This document shows, piece after piece, positions 49,176 through 57,818 of a stretch of 64,000 bases of DNA (positions within the stretch are counted from its first letter, which is position 1; every line of letters begins with the position of its first letter). The notes below the pieces were generated by a model. It ran no database searches. It had not been told where the DNA came from and saw only the letters and a program-made list of their open reading frames with translations. The DNA is from JACQFK01 sp036383955. Its GTDB lineage: Bacteria; Planctomycetota; MHYJ01; JACPRB01. The DNA is taken from positions 25,519 through 89,518 of the forward strand of contig DASVNH010000243.1 in the NCBI GenBank assembly GCA_036383955.1. Direction: 5' to 3'. A program made the translations under genes and the position numbers.

Positions 49176-49546
49176 GGCACGAGGCGCAGCCCGCGGATGC
49201 CTCGGAGGGCGGCGAGGCTCCGGAGGAGGTCGTCGGACGGCTTCTCCTCGAGCTCCAGGAGAACGCGCGGGGCGACGGACATCGACGTCAGGCGCAGCGC
49301 CTTCATAAGCGCGGACACGGCGGCGTCGTTCCCGGGCTCGAGATCGACCCAGAGGAAGAAAAGGCGTCCGGCGGCCTTGCGCTCGCGCTTGGTCCAGGGG
49401 AGGTCTTCCTCGGGCCACTCGCGCGGCAGGGCGTCCTCGTCGGCGGTCCATTCGCAGAGGTCGCAGCGGACGGGACGGCGGCCGGCGCCGGCGGGATCGG
49501 GCCGGAGATTTCCTTCCCCGCACCCGCCGCAGAAGACGCCGCTCAC
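49172..49546 (-). CDS. Small zinc-ribbon hypothetical protein
   Basis: A 124-residue protein. The N-terminal zinc ribbon (FCGGCGEG and RCDLCEW, about residues 5-32) is followed by an alpha/beta region (AGRLFFLWVDLEPGNDAA and SVAPRVLLELEEKPSDDLLR) that looks like a small ferredoxin-like fold. The function is unknown. Its end lies in the inverted repeat. Divergent from the barrel gene at 49628. Confidence 0.6.
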   Translation of the reverse strand: MSGVFCGGCGEGNLRPDPAGAGRRPVRCDLCEWTADEDALPREWPEEDLPWTKRERKAAGRLFFLWVDLEPGNDAAVSALMKALRLTSMSVAPRVLLELEEKPSDDLLRSLAALRGIRGLRLVP

Positions 49547-49627
49547 GCTTCCAGCATACCCGGCCGGGAATATCCTTGCGCGTCATCCATCAAACCCGGA
49601 GACTGCACCGGCGTTGAAAGGAGCGAC

Positions 49628-50230
49628 ATGATCGCGATCCTGGCCTGTCTGCTGTCCGGCCCCGGAGACCTCCCGATCCGCCTGGGCTCGAGCGAGGAAG
49701 GCGGCACCGAGACGTTCCTCCGGATCCGCGCCGGGGCGTGGGTGGCGCGGGATTTCGCGTTCGAGGCGATCCGCGCGGACTCGACCCAGGTCAAGCTCGA
49801 CGACGAGGCGCTGCCGGCGGCGGGCATCGACCTCGGCTTCGTCTTCGCCGAGAAATTCCTGCTGATGTTCAGCGGCGACTACGCCGCCACGGACCATGTC
49901 ACCGCGCCGACGGCGGGCGCGGCGGTCGGTTATCTCGAGCGGAAGCGTCCCGACGCGGCGCGCGGCGTCCCCGACGAGGTGGCCGTCTACGCGGGCGGCT
50001 TCTGGGGCTCGTTCGAGGTGGACGCGTCCGGGTTCGGAGACTTCGACGACGCCCTGGGCTTCCGCGCGGGGCTCGCCCTGACGTGGAGGCCGTCGCCCGG
50101 CCTGTCCGTGGGCGCGGTCGGGGAATACCGGCTGGTCGAGTACGACTACGAGGAAGAGGTCGTCAGCGGCGCCAAGCACGCGGGCGGCTCCAGCGCCTGG
50201 ATCGGCGCCACGCTCGATCTGCGGTTCTAG
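49628..50230 (+). CDS. Outer-membrane beta-barrel-like protein
   Basis: A 200-residue protein with a short signal-like start (MIAILACLLSGPG). Alternating hydrophobic and polar strands (FLRIRAGAWVARDFAFEAI, KFLLMFSGDYAATDH, LGFRAGLALTWRP, LSVGAVGEYRLVEYD) end in an aromatic residue (TLDLRF). That is the layout of an 8-10 strand outer-membrane barrel. A similar but longer protein is at 57054-57818. The ribosome site gaaaggagcgac precedes the ATG. The last 4 bp overlap the convergent Usp gene. Confidence 0.65.
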   Translation: MIAILACLLSGPGDLPIRLGSSEEGGTETFLRIRAGAWVARDFAFEAIRADSTQVKLDDEALPAAGIDLGFVFAEKFLLMFSGDYAATDHVTAPTAGAAVGYLERKRPDAARGVPDEVAVYAGGFWGSFEVDASGFGDFDDALGFRAGLALTWRPSPGLSVGAVGEYRLVEYDYEEEVVSGAKHAGGSSAWIGATLDLRF

Positions 50231-51054
50231 GCGCCGCGGACGACGAGCAGCGGGACGCGGACGGCCCGCAGGACCCGCTCCGCCAGCCCCGCGCGCGCCC
50301 AGCGCGCCGGCCCCTCGCGCACCGTGACCAGCCCCGCCTGCCGGTGGCGCGCGGCGGTCGCGATCGCCCTCGCCGGATCGCCGCGCTCGGCGAGCGTCTC
50401 GAAGCGCAGGCCGCGGCGGCGGAAGGCGACCAGCGACGCGGCCAGTCCCGAGAGGTGGCGCGCGGGACCCCCGTCCAGAAGCCGCAGCACGAGGATTCTC
50501 GCGCCGAAGACGCGGGCGAATTCGAGGGCCGGGGACAAGGCCTCGTCCGGCCGCTCCGCCGGCTCCAGCGGCACCAGGATGCGGTCGAGCTCAAGGGGAT
50601 CCCGCGGGGCTTCGACGTCGTCCGCGTCCGGCGAGCGCGTGATCCACACCGGCACGGGGCTCGCGCGCGCGACCTGCTCGCTCACGCTGCCCATCAGCCA
50701 GCGCGCCAGGCCCCTCCGTCCGCGGGTCGTCATGCCGATCATCGACGCCTTCCCGGCGTGGGCTTCCGACAGGATCGCGCGATGGGCGGGGCCGTCCTTC
50801 GCGACGATCCGGGTCGGGATGCCTTCGCGGCGGAGCGTCTCGGCGAGACGTTCCAGGTAGTCGGTGGAGTCGCGCAGGAAGGAGCGCGCGCAGCGCAGGG
50901 CCGCGCCGCTCTCGGGGACGAAGGGAAGCTCGGCGGCCCGCACGAGCGTGAGCTCCCCTCCCTCCCGCCGCAGGATCGGGCGCAGGTGGGTCAGGGCCAC
51001 CTCGGCGTGAGGCGTGCCGTCCAGGGGAACGAGGACGCGGGAGAACAGGGTCAT
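50227..51054 (-). CDS. Tandem universal stress protein
   Basis: A 275-residue protein with two Usp domains. The first (about residues 1-140) is intact: FSRVLVPLDGTPHAEVAL at the start and the nucleotide motif TTRGRRGLARWLMGSVSEQV (GxxG-x9-GS). The second (about 155-275; LDRILVPLEPAERPDEAL) has lost the GS motif, so it is probably structural. It likely functions in stress tolerance through ATP binding. The ATG at 51054 was preferred over an in-frame GTG at 51090. Confidence 0.85.
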   Translation of the reverse strand: MTLFSRVLVPLDGTPHAEVALTHLRPILRREGGELTLVRAAELPFVPESGAALRCARSFLRDSTDYLERLAETLRREGIPTRIVAKDGPAHRAILSEAHAGKASMIGMTTRGRRGLARWLMGSVSEQVARASPVPVWITRSPDADDVEAPRDPLELDRILVPLEPAERPDEALSPALEFARVFGARILVLRLLDGGPARHLSGLAASLVAFRRRGLRFETLAERGDPARAIATAARHRQAGLVTVREGPARWARAGLAERVLRAVRVPLLVVRGA

Positions 51055-51097
51055 CCCGACCAGCGGAGCCGGTCGGTTCCGCCGCGTCACGCGCGAT

Positions 51098-53152
51098 TCA
51101 ACTCGCCGAGGCCAGGTCGTCGCCGCCGGCCTCTTCCGCGCCCCCGGGGGGGCCCTGAGGCTCGGGGGGCGGCTCGGCCGTCCCCGCCGCGCTCCGGTCC
51201 ATCTCGACGCCCAGCCGCAGCTGCCGCTCGGCGTCGACGACGTCCCGGTTGAGCCGCCGGGCCGCGCCGTGGAGGCGGTCGCGCAGCGGATCGTCCTTCG
51301 GCAGGGAGTACATCGTGTTGCGGAGCAGCTGCAGGGCGAGCCGGAAATACCGGACGAGGTCGCCGTCGGACGCCCCGGTGTGCGCCTCGAGCTCGGCCCA
51401 GGAGCAGCCGCGCGCCCACGCGTGGACCGCGCTCGCCATCTTGAAATCGAGCTCCTTGGTCCGCTCCTCGAGGTCCGCCCTCTCTTCGGCGCGGAGGATG
51501 TCCTCCACGACGGCGGACGCGGTCTTCCTCACGTACTTGAAGCGGCCGTGGTCGACCTTCCGGGCCCAATCGCCTTTCTTGGGCTCGTAGACGATGGCGT
51601 GGAAGAGGACGGCGAGCTCCTCCTCCGAGAGGCCCTTGAGCTGTCCGTGGAAGAGCAGCTCGGAGACCTGCAGCTCGTAGCCCTGGATCTGCCGGGCGAA
51701 CTGGCCCTTGGGGGTGAGCTTGCCTTCGCGCAGGTAGCCCATCGCGCGCATCACGGCCAGGCGCTTCTTGATCTGGGCGACCTTGCCCTGGAGGCGCTTC
51801 TCGGGACGTCGCTGCGGATCGAAGTTCGCGAACGACTTCTCGGCCGCCGTGTAGATCTTGTCGCCGAGGCGCTCCCAGAGCGTCAGGAGGGTCGCGTACG
51901 AGAGGTTGAACTGCGAGCGGATGGGCTCGATCTCCCCGTGGGAGACCCTCTCGATCTCCGCGGCCTTCACGTGGGGCCATTCGACGACGCTGTAGACGAA
52001 GCCCCGCTCGTCGATGCCGCGACGTCCCGCGCGGCCCGACATCTGGTGGTGGGCGCGGGACTGGATGGGGCCCATGCGCTTGCCGTCGAACTTGAAGATC
52101 GAGTTGAACACGACCGTGCGGGCCGGCATGTTGACGCCGACGGCGAAGGTCTCCGTCGCGAAGAGCAGCTTGATGAGGCCGGTGGAGAAGAGGCGCTCGA
52201 TGACCTCCTTGAGCGTGGGCAGGAGGCCGGCGTGGTGGTAGGCGACGCCTTTCTCGAGAAGGGAGCGGAGGTGGCGGGTGGTGGCGTCCTCGACCAGGTC
52301 GAAACGCTCGAGCAGGGCGTCGTAGACGGCGGTCATCTCGTCGCGCTCGTGGTCCTTGAGCAGGGGGCGGTGGACGAGGGAGGCGAACGACTCGCACTCG
52401 CGGCGGTTGAAGGCGAACCAGAGGACGGGGAGGCGATCGGCTTCCACGAGGTGGTCGATGAGGGCGCGGCGGGCGCGGTTGGGATTCAGGTCGGGATCGA
52501 GGCGCTGGAAGTAGCCGCGGATGTCGCCCTTTTCGTGCTTCTGCAGGTCGGCGAGGCGCTTGACGCCGAGGCCGGGGACGTAGAGGGCGTAATCGAGGGG
52601 GACCGGCCGGTTCCGCTCGATGATGACGCGCAGGGGGACGGTGGGGCGGATGGTCCGGATCCACTGGGCGAGGGGCTCGAGGTTGGGGACGGTGGCGGAG
52701 AGGCAGACGAAGCGGATGTGCTCGGGGGCGAAGATGATGGACTCTTCCCAAACGGTCCCGCGCTCGATGTCGTCGAGGTAGTGGATCTCGTCGAAGACGG
52801 CGTAGCGCACGTCGTGGAACGCCTCGGGCGACTCGAAGATCGTGTTCCGGAAGATCTCCGTGGTCATGAGGATGATCTGGGCGTCGGGGTTGAGGGTGAC
52901 GTCGCCGGTCTTGATGCCGATGCGGTCGCCGTACTGGGCGGAGAAGTCGCGGAACTTCTGGTTGGAGAGGGCCTTGATGGGGGCGGTGTAGATGGCGCGG
53001 GCGCCGGAGGCGAGGCAGCGCTCGATGGCGTATTCCGCCACGAGGGTCTTTCCGGCCCCGGTGGGGGCGGCGACGATGACGGATTCTTCGGCGTCGACGG
53101 CCCGGACCGCTTCTTCCTGGAACGGGTCGAGGACGACCCCCTTGTAGAGCAT
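51098..53152 (-). CDS. Ski2/Mtr4-like DEIH-box RNA helicase
   Basis: A 684-residue SF2 helicase. Motif I is APTGAGKTLVAEYAIERCL (about residues 29-47), motif II FDEIHYLDD, motif III SATVPN, and motif VI HQMSGRAGRRGID. FAVGVNMPARTVVFN is typical of the Ski2-like family that unwinds RNA for degradation. The C-terminal region (about 460-650) is a Ski2-type helical DSHCT-like domain (DLVRYFRLALQLLRNTMYSL). The last 35 residues are Pro/Gly/Glu-rich. Such helicases occur in some bacteria, including actinobacteria and planctomycetes, as RNA-turnover factors. Confidence 0.88.
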   Translation of the reverse strand: MLYKGVVLDPFQEEAVRAVDAEESVIVAAPTGAGKTLVAEYAIERCLASGARAIYTAPIKALSNQKFRDFSAQYGDRIGIKTGDVTLNPDAQIILMTTEIFRNTIFESPEAFHDVRYAVFDEIHYLDDIERGTVWEESIIFAPEHIRFVCLSATVPNLEPLAQWIRTIRPTVPLRVIIERNRPVPLDYALYVPGLGVKRLADLQKHEKGDIRGYFQRLDPDLNPNRARRALIDHLVEADRLPVLWFAFNRRECESFASLVHRPLLKDHERDEMTAVYDALLERFDLVEDATTRHLRSLLEKGVAYHHAGLLPTLKEVIERLFSTGLIKLLFATETFAVGVNMPARTVVFNSIFKFDGKRMGPIQSRAHHQMSGRAGRRGIDERGFVYSVVEWPHVKAAEIERVSHGEIEPIRSQFNLSYATLLTLWERLGDKIYTAAEKSFANFDPQRRPEKRLQGKVAQIKKRLAVMRAMGYLREGKLTPKGQFARQIQGYELQVSELLFHGQLKGLSEEELAVLFHAIVYEPKKGDWARKVDHGRFKYVRKTASAVVEDILRAEERADLEERTKELDFKMASAVHAWARGCSWAELEAHTGASDGDLVRYFRLALQLLRNTMYSLPKDDPLRDRLHGAARRLNRDVVDAERQLRLGVEMDRSAAGTAEPPPEPQGPPGGAEEAGGDDLASAS

Positions 53153-53180
53153 GCGCGGAGCGCCGTCGGAGAGGGGAGAG

Positions 53181-54224
53181 CTACTTCTCCTCTTGCGTGG
53201 CCTTCTCCTTCTCTTCCTTTTCCTTCTTGGCCTTGGCGGCCTTCACGGCCTCCGCCCACTCGCCCTGCTTGTCGAGGAAGACCCGCTCTTCGGTGGAGAT
53301 GGGGAGCTTGGCCTGGGACTTGTTCAGGATCGTCTGCTTGCGCTCCTCGGTCCAGAGCTCGGGGGGATAGGTCTTCAGCAGCTCTTCCTGGGACTTGATC
53401 TTCTCGGCCTTTTCCAGGAGAGCCTTGCCCTCGTCGGCCTTGCTGGCCTTCTCTTTCTCTTCCTTTTCGGTCTTCTCGATGTCCGCCTTGGCCTCGTCCG
53501 TCTTCTTGGATTCCAGCTCGCGCCGGGCCGCTTCCTCCGCGGACTGCGCTTCCTTGATCTTGCGGTGCTCCTCCTCGAGGCGCTTGCGCGTCGCCTCGTC
53601 GAGCTTCTGGAGCTTCCGCACTTCCTTGATGTCCTTCTTGGACAGCGACATCGTGCCGTTCAGGCCGGGATACTCGAGGCGGACGTCGAGGGTGAGGAAC
53701 TGCTCCTTCACGTAGTCGACTTTCTCCTCCTCCAGCTTGGACCGGAGGCGGGCGAGGCCGGCGGTCAGGCGCTCCGCCGACTGCAGGCCGACCTGGGCCT
53801 GGGAGCGGCCGCTCGCCGTGTCCCGCAGGATGATCGTGGGGGTGGCCACGACGTTGTTCAGCTTGATCAGGTCCACCGACTCCTTGGCTTCCATCAGCAC
53901 CACGGTCACCGAGGCCTCGGGATAGTCCTTCTTCCAGGTGTTCAGCACGGCGGCCTGGGCTTCGCCCGCGGGGTCGCCCCTCTTCTGGAACAGCTGGACC
54001 GAGAAGGGCGCGCCGGCCGCCTTCAAGTCCACGAGCTTCTTCGGCTTGTTGGGGTTGGGGCCCATCGCCGGAGGCGGAACGAGCGTTCCGACCAGGCTCC
54101 CGCCGGTGCGGAAGGTGACCTGGACCCGGTCGCCCGTGGCGAGGGTGGTATAGACGTCCTCCTGCGCGGAGGCGGCAAGGGCCAGGAACGGAAGGAGAGC
54201 GATCATGTGCTTCATGCGAGACAT
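53181..54224 (-). CDS. Secreted thioredoxin-like protein with charged coiled-coil tail
   Basis: A 347-residue protein with a signal peptide (MKHMIALLPFLALAASAQ) and a small beta domain (TTLATGDRVQVTFRTGGSLV). A region of thioredoxin-like layout follows (APFSVQLFQKRGDPAGEAQ, SVTVVLMEAKESVDLIKLNN, ATPTIILRD), but no CxxC active site is present. From about residue 190 the protein is a Lys/Glu-rich coiled coil with long KE runs. It is 28 bp upstream of the helicase gene. The function is unknown. ATG codons at 54224 and 54215 are both possible. Confidence 0.6.
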   Translation of the reverse strand: MSRMKHMIALLPFLALAASAQEDVYTTLATGDRVQVTFRTGGSLVGTLVPPPAMGPNPNKPKKLVDLKAAGAPFSVQLFQKRGDPAGEAQAAVLNTWKKDYPEASVTVVLMEAKESVDLIKLNNVVATPTIILRDTASGRSQAQVGLQSAERLTAGLARLRSKLEEEKVDYVKEQFLTLDVRLEYPGLNGTMSLSKKDIKEVRKLQKLDEATRKRLEEEHRKIKEAQSAEEAARRELESKKTDEAKADIEKTEKEEKEKASKADEGKALLEKAEKIKSQEELLKTYPPELWTEERKQTILNKSQAKLPISTEERVFLDKQGEWAEAVKAAKAKKEKEEKEKATQEEK

Positions 54225-54291
54225 GGTATCACCCGTCTCCCTCGGGGTCAAAAAAATCGAGGGGAGCTCGGAAGGGGGGCGCCGGGGATCA

Positions 54292-54319
54292 GGGAACGGC
54301 CCCCGGAGGGGCCGTTCCC
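54292..54319 (-). terminator. Hairpin terminator downstream of the SWIB gene
   Basis: A perfect 12-bp stem (gggaacggcccc / ggggccgttccc) closes on a 4-nt loop, 16 bp after the SWIB stop. A T-run on the minus strand (complement of aaaaaa at 54251-54256) lies further downstream. It probably separates the SWIB transcript from the next gene. Confidence 0.6.
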
Positions 54320-54335
54320 CGTTTCCACCGTCGAT

Positions 54336-54596
54336 TTACTTGAGGTGCTTGGCGATCAGCTTGTTCATCTCGAACATGCTGACCTGCTTCTTCCCCGAGA
54401 AGACGGCCTTGAGGACGTCGTCGGAGTTGATCATGCGCTTGTTGGTCTTGTCCTGAAGCCCGTTCTTCTTGATGTACACCCAGAGCTTCTTGACGACCTC
54501 GCTACGGGGCAGCGGCTTCTCGCCGGTGACCTTCGCCAGGTCCGCGCTGGGCTGCAGGGGCTTCATGAACGCGCTGTTCGCTTTCTTGGCCGCCAT
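54336..54596 (-). CDS. SWIB/MDM2-domain protein
   Basis: An 86-residue protein made almost entirely of a SWIB domain (MKPLQPSADLAKVTGEKPLP, VVKKLWVYIKKNGLQDKTNK, INSDDVLKAVF), a fold first known from eukaryotic chromatin remodelling factors. It is also found in Chlamydiae and Planctomycetota as a stand-alone DNA- or protein-binding protein. A Lys-rich N-terminus precedes the domain. The ribosome site cagaggaggaacac is strong. Its expression level and role are unknown. Confidence 0.88.
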   Translation of the reverse strand: MAAKKANSAFMKPLQPSADLAKVTGEKPLPRSEVVKKLWVYIKKNGLQDKTNKRMINSDDVLKAVFSGKKQVSMFEMNKLIAKHLK

Positions 54597-54639
54597 GAAT
54601 GTGTTCCTCCTCTGGCTCCGCTAAAAAAAGTCCAACCTC

Positions 54640-54954
<315 letters not shown>

Positions 54955-55092
54955 TCCGAAGCCCCAAAAAAAATGAGAAACCGACTCGTTTCACGGCCAC
55001 GCCGGAAGCGAAGACCCCAGAATTACAATCGAAAAACTGCCTTAGCGCAAATAAAATCGACAAATTCGTTTCACGCGTCCGCCCTGAGGAAA

Positions 55093-55107
55093 CGGACCGC
55101 CGGTCCG
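55093..55107. promoter_or_regulatory. CGGACCG-C-CGGTCCG palindrome upstream of lacI-pilZ promoter
   Basis: A perfect 7-bp inverted repeat with a single central base, ending 11 bp before the -35 hexamer of the promoter at 55119. It is a candidate operator for the LacI-type HTH encoded immediately downstream (autoregulation), because LacI-family sites are typically short GC-centred palindromes. Confidence 0.4.
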
Positions 55108-55118
55108 GGCAAATGTGC

Positions 55119-55148
55119 TTGACATGCGCACCGGGCTGAGCCTAATGT
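55119..55148 (+). promoter_or_regulatory. Housekeeping-type promoter for the LacI-HTH/PilZ gene
   Basis: TTGACA (55119-55124) and TAATGT (55143-55148) are separated by 18 bp. The expected start is near 55155, giving a leader of about 50 nt with the ribosome site ctaggagggattac before the ATG at 55208. Confidence 0.6.
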
Positions 55149-55207
55149 GAACGGGCCCCCGTACTGTAGTCGGTAGGGAAGTCCAAGGGGCTAGGAGGGA
55201 TTACGGG

Positions 55208-55705
55208 ATGGTGACCCAAGTCGAAATCGCCCGTCGCGTCGGGCTTGACGTCTCCAGCGTCAACAAGATCCTCAACCGCCGGGCCGGCCCGGTCTTCCGC
55301 AAGGACACCATCAAGAAGGTCTTCAAGGTCGCCCGCGAGCTCGGCTACGACTTCAGCCGCCTCAAGTACCAGCACCGGCGCCGCCACGCCCGCAAGGAAG
55401 TGGCCCTGGGCGCCGAGCTTTACATCTACGGCCGGGACGGCAAGCTCTACGACCAGGGCGTCGCCACGATCCGCGACATCTCCCTCTGCGGAGCCCGGAT
55501 CAGCGACGTGACCCTGCCGCTGGGGTCCCTGCCCGTCGAGCCCTTCACGGTCGCCCTCCGGCCCATGCAGAAGCCGATCGACGACCTGGAGCTCCAGGGC
55601 TCGATCGTCCGCATCCACGCCAACGGGCTGGTGAGCTACGGGATCGAGTTCAAGTCGCTCGATTCCTCGATCGAGAAGAAGCTCAAGCGGATCGCGACGG
55701 CCTAG
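55208..55705 (+). CDS. LacI-type HTH fused to a PilZ domain
   Basis: A 165-residue protein with an unusual domain pair. The N-terminal LacI helix-turn-helix and hinge are clear (VTQVEIARRVGLDVSSVNKI, then GPVFRKDTIKKVFKVARELG). The sugar-binding domain of LacI proteins is missing. It is replaced by a PilZ domain (about residues 58-160) with both c-di-GMP motifs: RxxxR in QHRRRHARKEV and DxSxxG in IRDISLCGARI. It is therefore a candidate c-di-GMP-responsive transcription factor. Targets are unknown; the palindrome at 55093 may be its own site. The preceding ctaggaggg is a strong ribosome site. Confidence 0.85.
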   Translation: MVTQVEIARRVGLDVSSVNKILNRRAGPVFRKDTIKKVFKVARELGYDFSRLKYQHRRRHARKEVALGAELYIYGRDGKLYDQGVATIRDISLCGARISDVTLPLGSLPVEPFTVALRPMQKPIDDLELQGSIVRIHANGLVSYGIEFKSLDSSIEKKLKRIATA

Positions 55706-55762
55706 GCGTCCCGGTTTTTTTCCGACGCGGCCGGGGGATTCCTGTGGCATACTCCCCGCGCC

Positions 55763-57028
55763 GTGAACTTGCGTAACGCCTGGTACGCGCTCGCTGTCAT
55801 CGCGACGGCCAACTTCTTCAGCTATCTTGACCGTCAACTCGTCAGCGCGCTCGAAAAGCCCATTTCCACCGACCTCGGCCTGGATTCGACGCAATTCGGG
55901 CTGCTCTGGACGCTCTTCACCATCGGCTACATGGTCTGCGCGCCCTTCATCGGATTCGCCTCCGACCGCGTGCGACGTCCCCGGCTCTTCGCGGCCTGCA
56001 TCGTGATCTGGAGCGTCGCGACGATCGCCTCCGGAGCCGCCGCCAGCAAACCGATCCTCTACGTGTCGCGGGTCCTGATCGGCCTCGGGGAGGCGGGATG
56101 CCTGGTCATCGGCTCCTCGATGATCAGCGACTACTTCCCCAAGGAGCTGCGTGGCAGGGCCTTGTCCCTCTTCTCCCTGGGCCTTCCCCTCGGCGGCACC
56201 GGCGCCTTCATCCTGGCCGGGATCTTCATCAAGCTCGGGTTCAGCTGGCGAACGCTGTTCTACGTGGCCGGAGCGCCCGGATTCCTGATCGCCGTCCTGA
56301 TCTGGATGCTGGTCGATCCCCCCCGAGGGACCGGGGACACGGCCGGCGCGCACGGCCACGGCGGAGGCGGCGGAGGCCTGAAGGCCTACTTGCGCCTCTT
56401 CCGGACGCCCACCCTTCTCTTCATCATCCTCGCCCAGGCGTCGGCCGTCATCATCCTCGTTCCCCTCATCCACTTCGGCGTCGAGTTCTTCGTGGATGAG
56501 CGGGGCATGGAACCCGCCGGCGCCCGCCTGGCCCTCGGCGTCATCGCCCTCATCGCGGGGGCCGTCGGCAGCTCCCTCTCCGGCGTCATCGGCGACAAGC
56601 TGGCGGCCCGCAAGGTCCGCGGGGCCTACGCGCTCATGGCGGGCGTCGCCTTTCTCCTCGGCCTCCCCTGCCTCCTCGTCGGGTTCAGCGTGGGCGCGAA
56701 ATGGGTCTTCCTCCCCGCTCTCACCCTCGGCGCCGTCTTCATCTTCCTCTGCATGCCGGCCGTCAACACCCAGATCGCCAACGTCAGCCATCCGACCCAG
56801 CGCGCCATGGCCTGGGCCCTGGCCGTCTTCGTCCTGCACCTGCTGGGCGACACCCTCGCGCCCGTGATCTTCGGCAAAGTCGACGCCGCCGTGGGACGTC
56901 ACAACGCCTTTCTCATCTTCTCCTGCGCCCTCGTCCCCGCTTCCCTCTTCTGCTTCCTCGCCGCGCGCACCGCCGGCCGGGACGAGGCCCGCGCCGCAGA
57001 AGCCTCCCCGGCCGCGGAAAAGGTATAA
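55763..57028 (+). CDS. MFS transporter, Spinster-like
   Basis: A 421-residue major-facilitator protein with 12 predicted membrane helices. The N-terminal signature NFFSYLDRQLVSALEKPIST and the loop 2-3 motif GFASDRVRRPRLF, plus GLGEAGCLVIGSSMISDYFP, fit the Spinster/organic-anion subgroup. The cytoplasmic loop between helices 6 and 7 has a His/Gly run (AHGHGGGGGGL). The substrate is unknown, perhaps an organic acid or lipid. It starts at GTG 55763, 57 bp after the LacI-PilZ gene, so it may be regulated with it. Confidence 0.87.
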   Translation: MNLRNAWYALAVIATANFFSYLDRQLVSALEKPISTDLGLDSTQFGLLWTLFTIGYMVCAPFIGFASDRVRRPRLFAACIVIWSVATIASGAAASKPILYVSRVLIGLGEAGCLVIGSSMISDYFPKELRGRALSLFSLGLPLGGTGAFILAGIFIKLGFSWRTLFYVAGAPGFLIAVLIWMLVDPPRGTGDTAGAHGHGGGGGGLKAYLRLFRTPTLLFIILAQASAVIILVPLIHFGVEFFVDERGMEPAGARLALGVIALIAGAVGSSLSGVIGDKLAARKVRGAYALMAGVAFLLGLPCLLVGFSVGAKWVFLPALTLGAVFIFLCMPAVNTQIANVSHPTQRAMAWALAVFVLHLLGDTLAPVIFGKVDAAVGRHNAFLIFSCALVPASLFCFLAARTAGRDEARAAEASPAAEKV

Positions 57029-57053
57029 TCCTCCGTCCTACTGAGGAGCCGCG

Positions 57054-57818
57054 ATGACCGCTCTGCTTCTGGCCTTGACCGCCGGGATCCCGCAGGACGA
57101 GATCATCGGCGGCCGCTGGCGCGAATGGAAGGCCGCCATCACCGGCCGCCTCCAGGGCGAGGGCGACCTTCTCCCCGGCTCGAACATCGACGTCGACGAC
57201 ACCCTGGGCTACGACCGCGAAAACGCCCACGAGATCCAGCTCTACCTGAACATCCCGGTGCTCGGCCGCTTCTACGCCGGCTACTGGTGGGTCAACTTCA
57301 ACGGCGAGGAAATCCTCGAGCGCACCATCACGTTCGCCGATCGCGCCTTCACCGCCGGCACCGCCATCGACAGCGAGCTGGAGCTCGACATGTACTACCT
57401 GACCTACGAGTTCGGCTTCCCCAGCCTGCCGCTCGGCGGCGACGACCTCCGGCTCGACCTCGGCGTCCAGTTCGGCGTCCGCGCCCTGCTCGTGGAAGGC
57501 ACCATCGAAAGCGCCCTCTTCACGGCCGAAGACAGCGGCGGCGTCGGCATCCCGGTCCTCGGCGTCCACGGCGCGCTCCAGGTGACGCCCTTCCTCCGCG
57601 CCGAGCTGGAAATCGCGGGCATGGCCGCGTCCTACGGCGACTCCTCGCTCAGCTATCTGGAAGCCTTCGGCGAGATCGTCGGGCAGTTCGGCCCCCTCTT
57701 CGCCGGCGTCGGCTACAAGTGGTGCAACCTCGACATGAAGGACGATCGCGGCGACGTGGATTTCGAGGTCGATCTCACGCTGGAAGGCTTCTACCTCACG
57801 GCCGGCGTGCGGTTCTAA
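57054..57818 (+). CDS. Outer-membrane beta-barrel protein
   Basis: A 254-residue protein with a short signal (MTALLLALTAGIPQ) and about ten amphipathic strands (IQLYLNIPVLGRFYAGYWWV, ELDMYYLTYEFGFPSLPLG, LRLDLGVQFGVRALLVEG, LFAGVGYKWCNLDMK), ending in TAGVRF. The C-terminal aromatic residue fits BAM-dependent insertion. The ribosome site actgaggagccgcg precedes the ATG. Its last 23 bp overlap the convergent lipoprotein gene. The function is unknown; compare 49628-50230. Confidence 0.7.
   Translation: MTALLLALTAGIPQDEIIGGRWREWKAAITGRLQGEGDLLPGSNIDVDDTLGYDRENAHEIQLYLNIPVLGRFYAGYWWVNFNGEEILERTITFADRAFTAGTAIDSELELDMYYLTYEFGFPSLPLGGDDLRLDLGVQFGVRALLVEGTIESALFTAEDSGGVGIPVLGVHGALQVTPFLRAELEIAGMAASYGDSSLSYLEAFGEIVGQFGPLFAGVGYKWCNLDMKDDRGDVDFEVDLTLEGFYLTAGVRF

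Larger units (their letters stand above)
54955..55207. other. AT-richer divergent regulatory region
   Basis: A 253-bp spacer between the divergent zinc-ribbon and LacI-HTH/PilZ genes, much richer in A/T than the flanking DNA (for example aaaaaaaatgagaaacc and gcaaataaaatcgac). Besides the annotated promoter and palindrome, it probably holds the minus-strand promoter of the zinc-ribbon gene. No small ORF or RNA gene was recognised. Confidence 0.5.
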
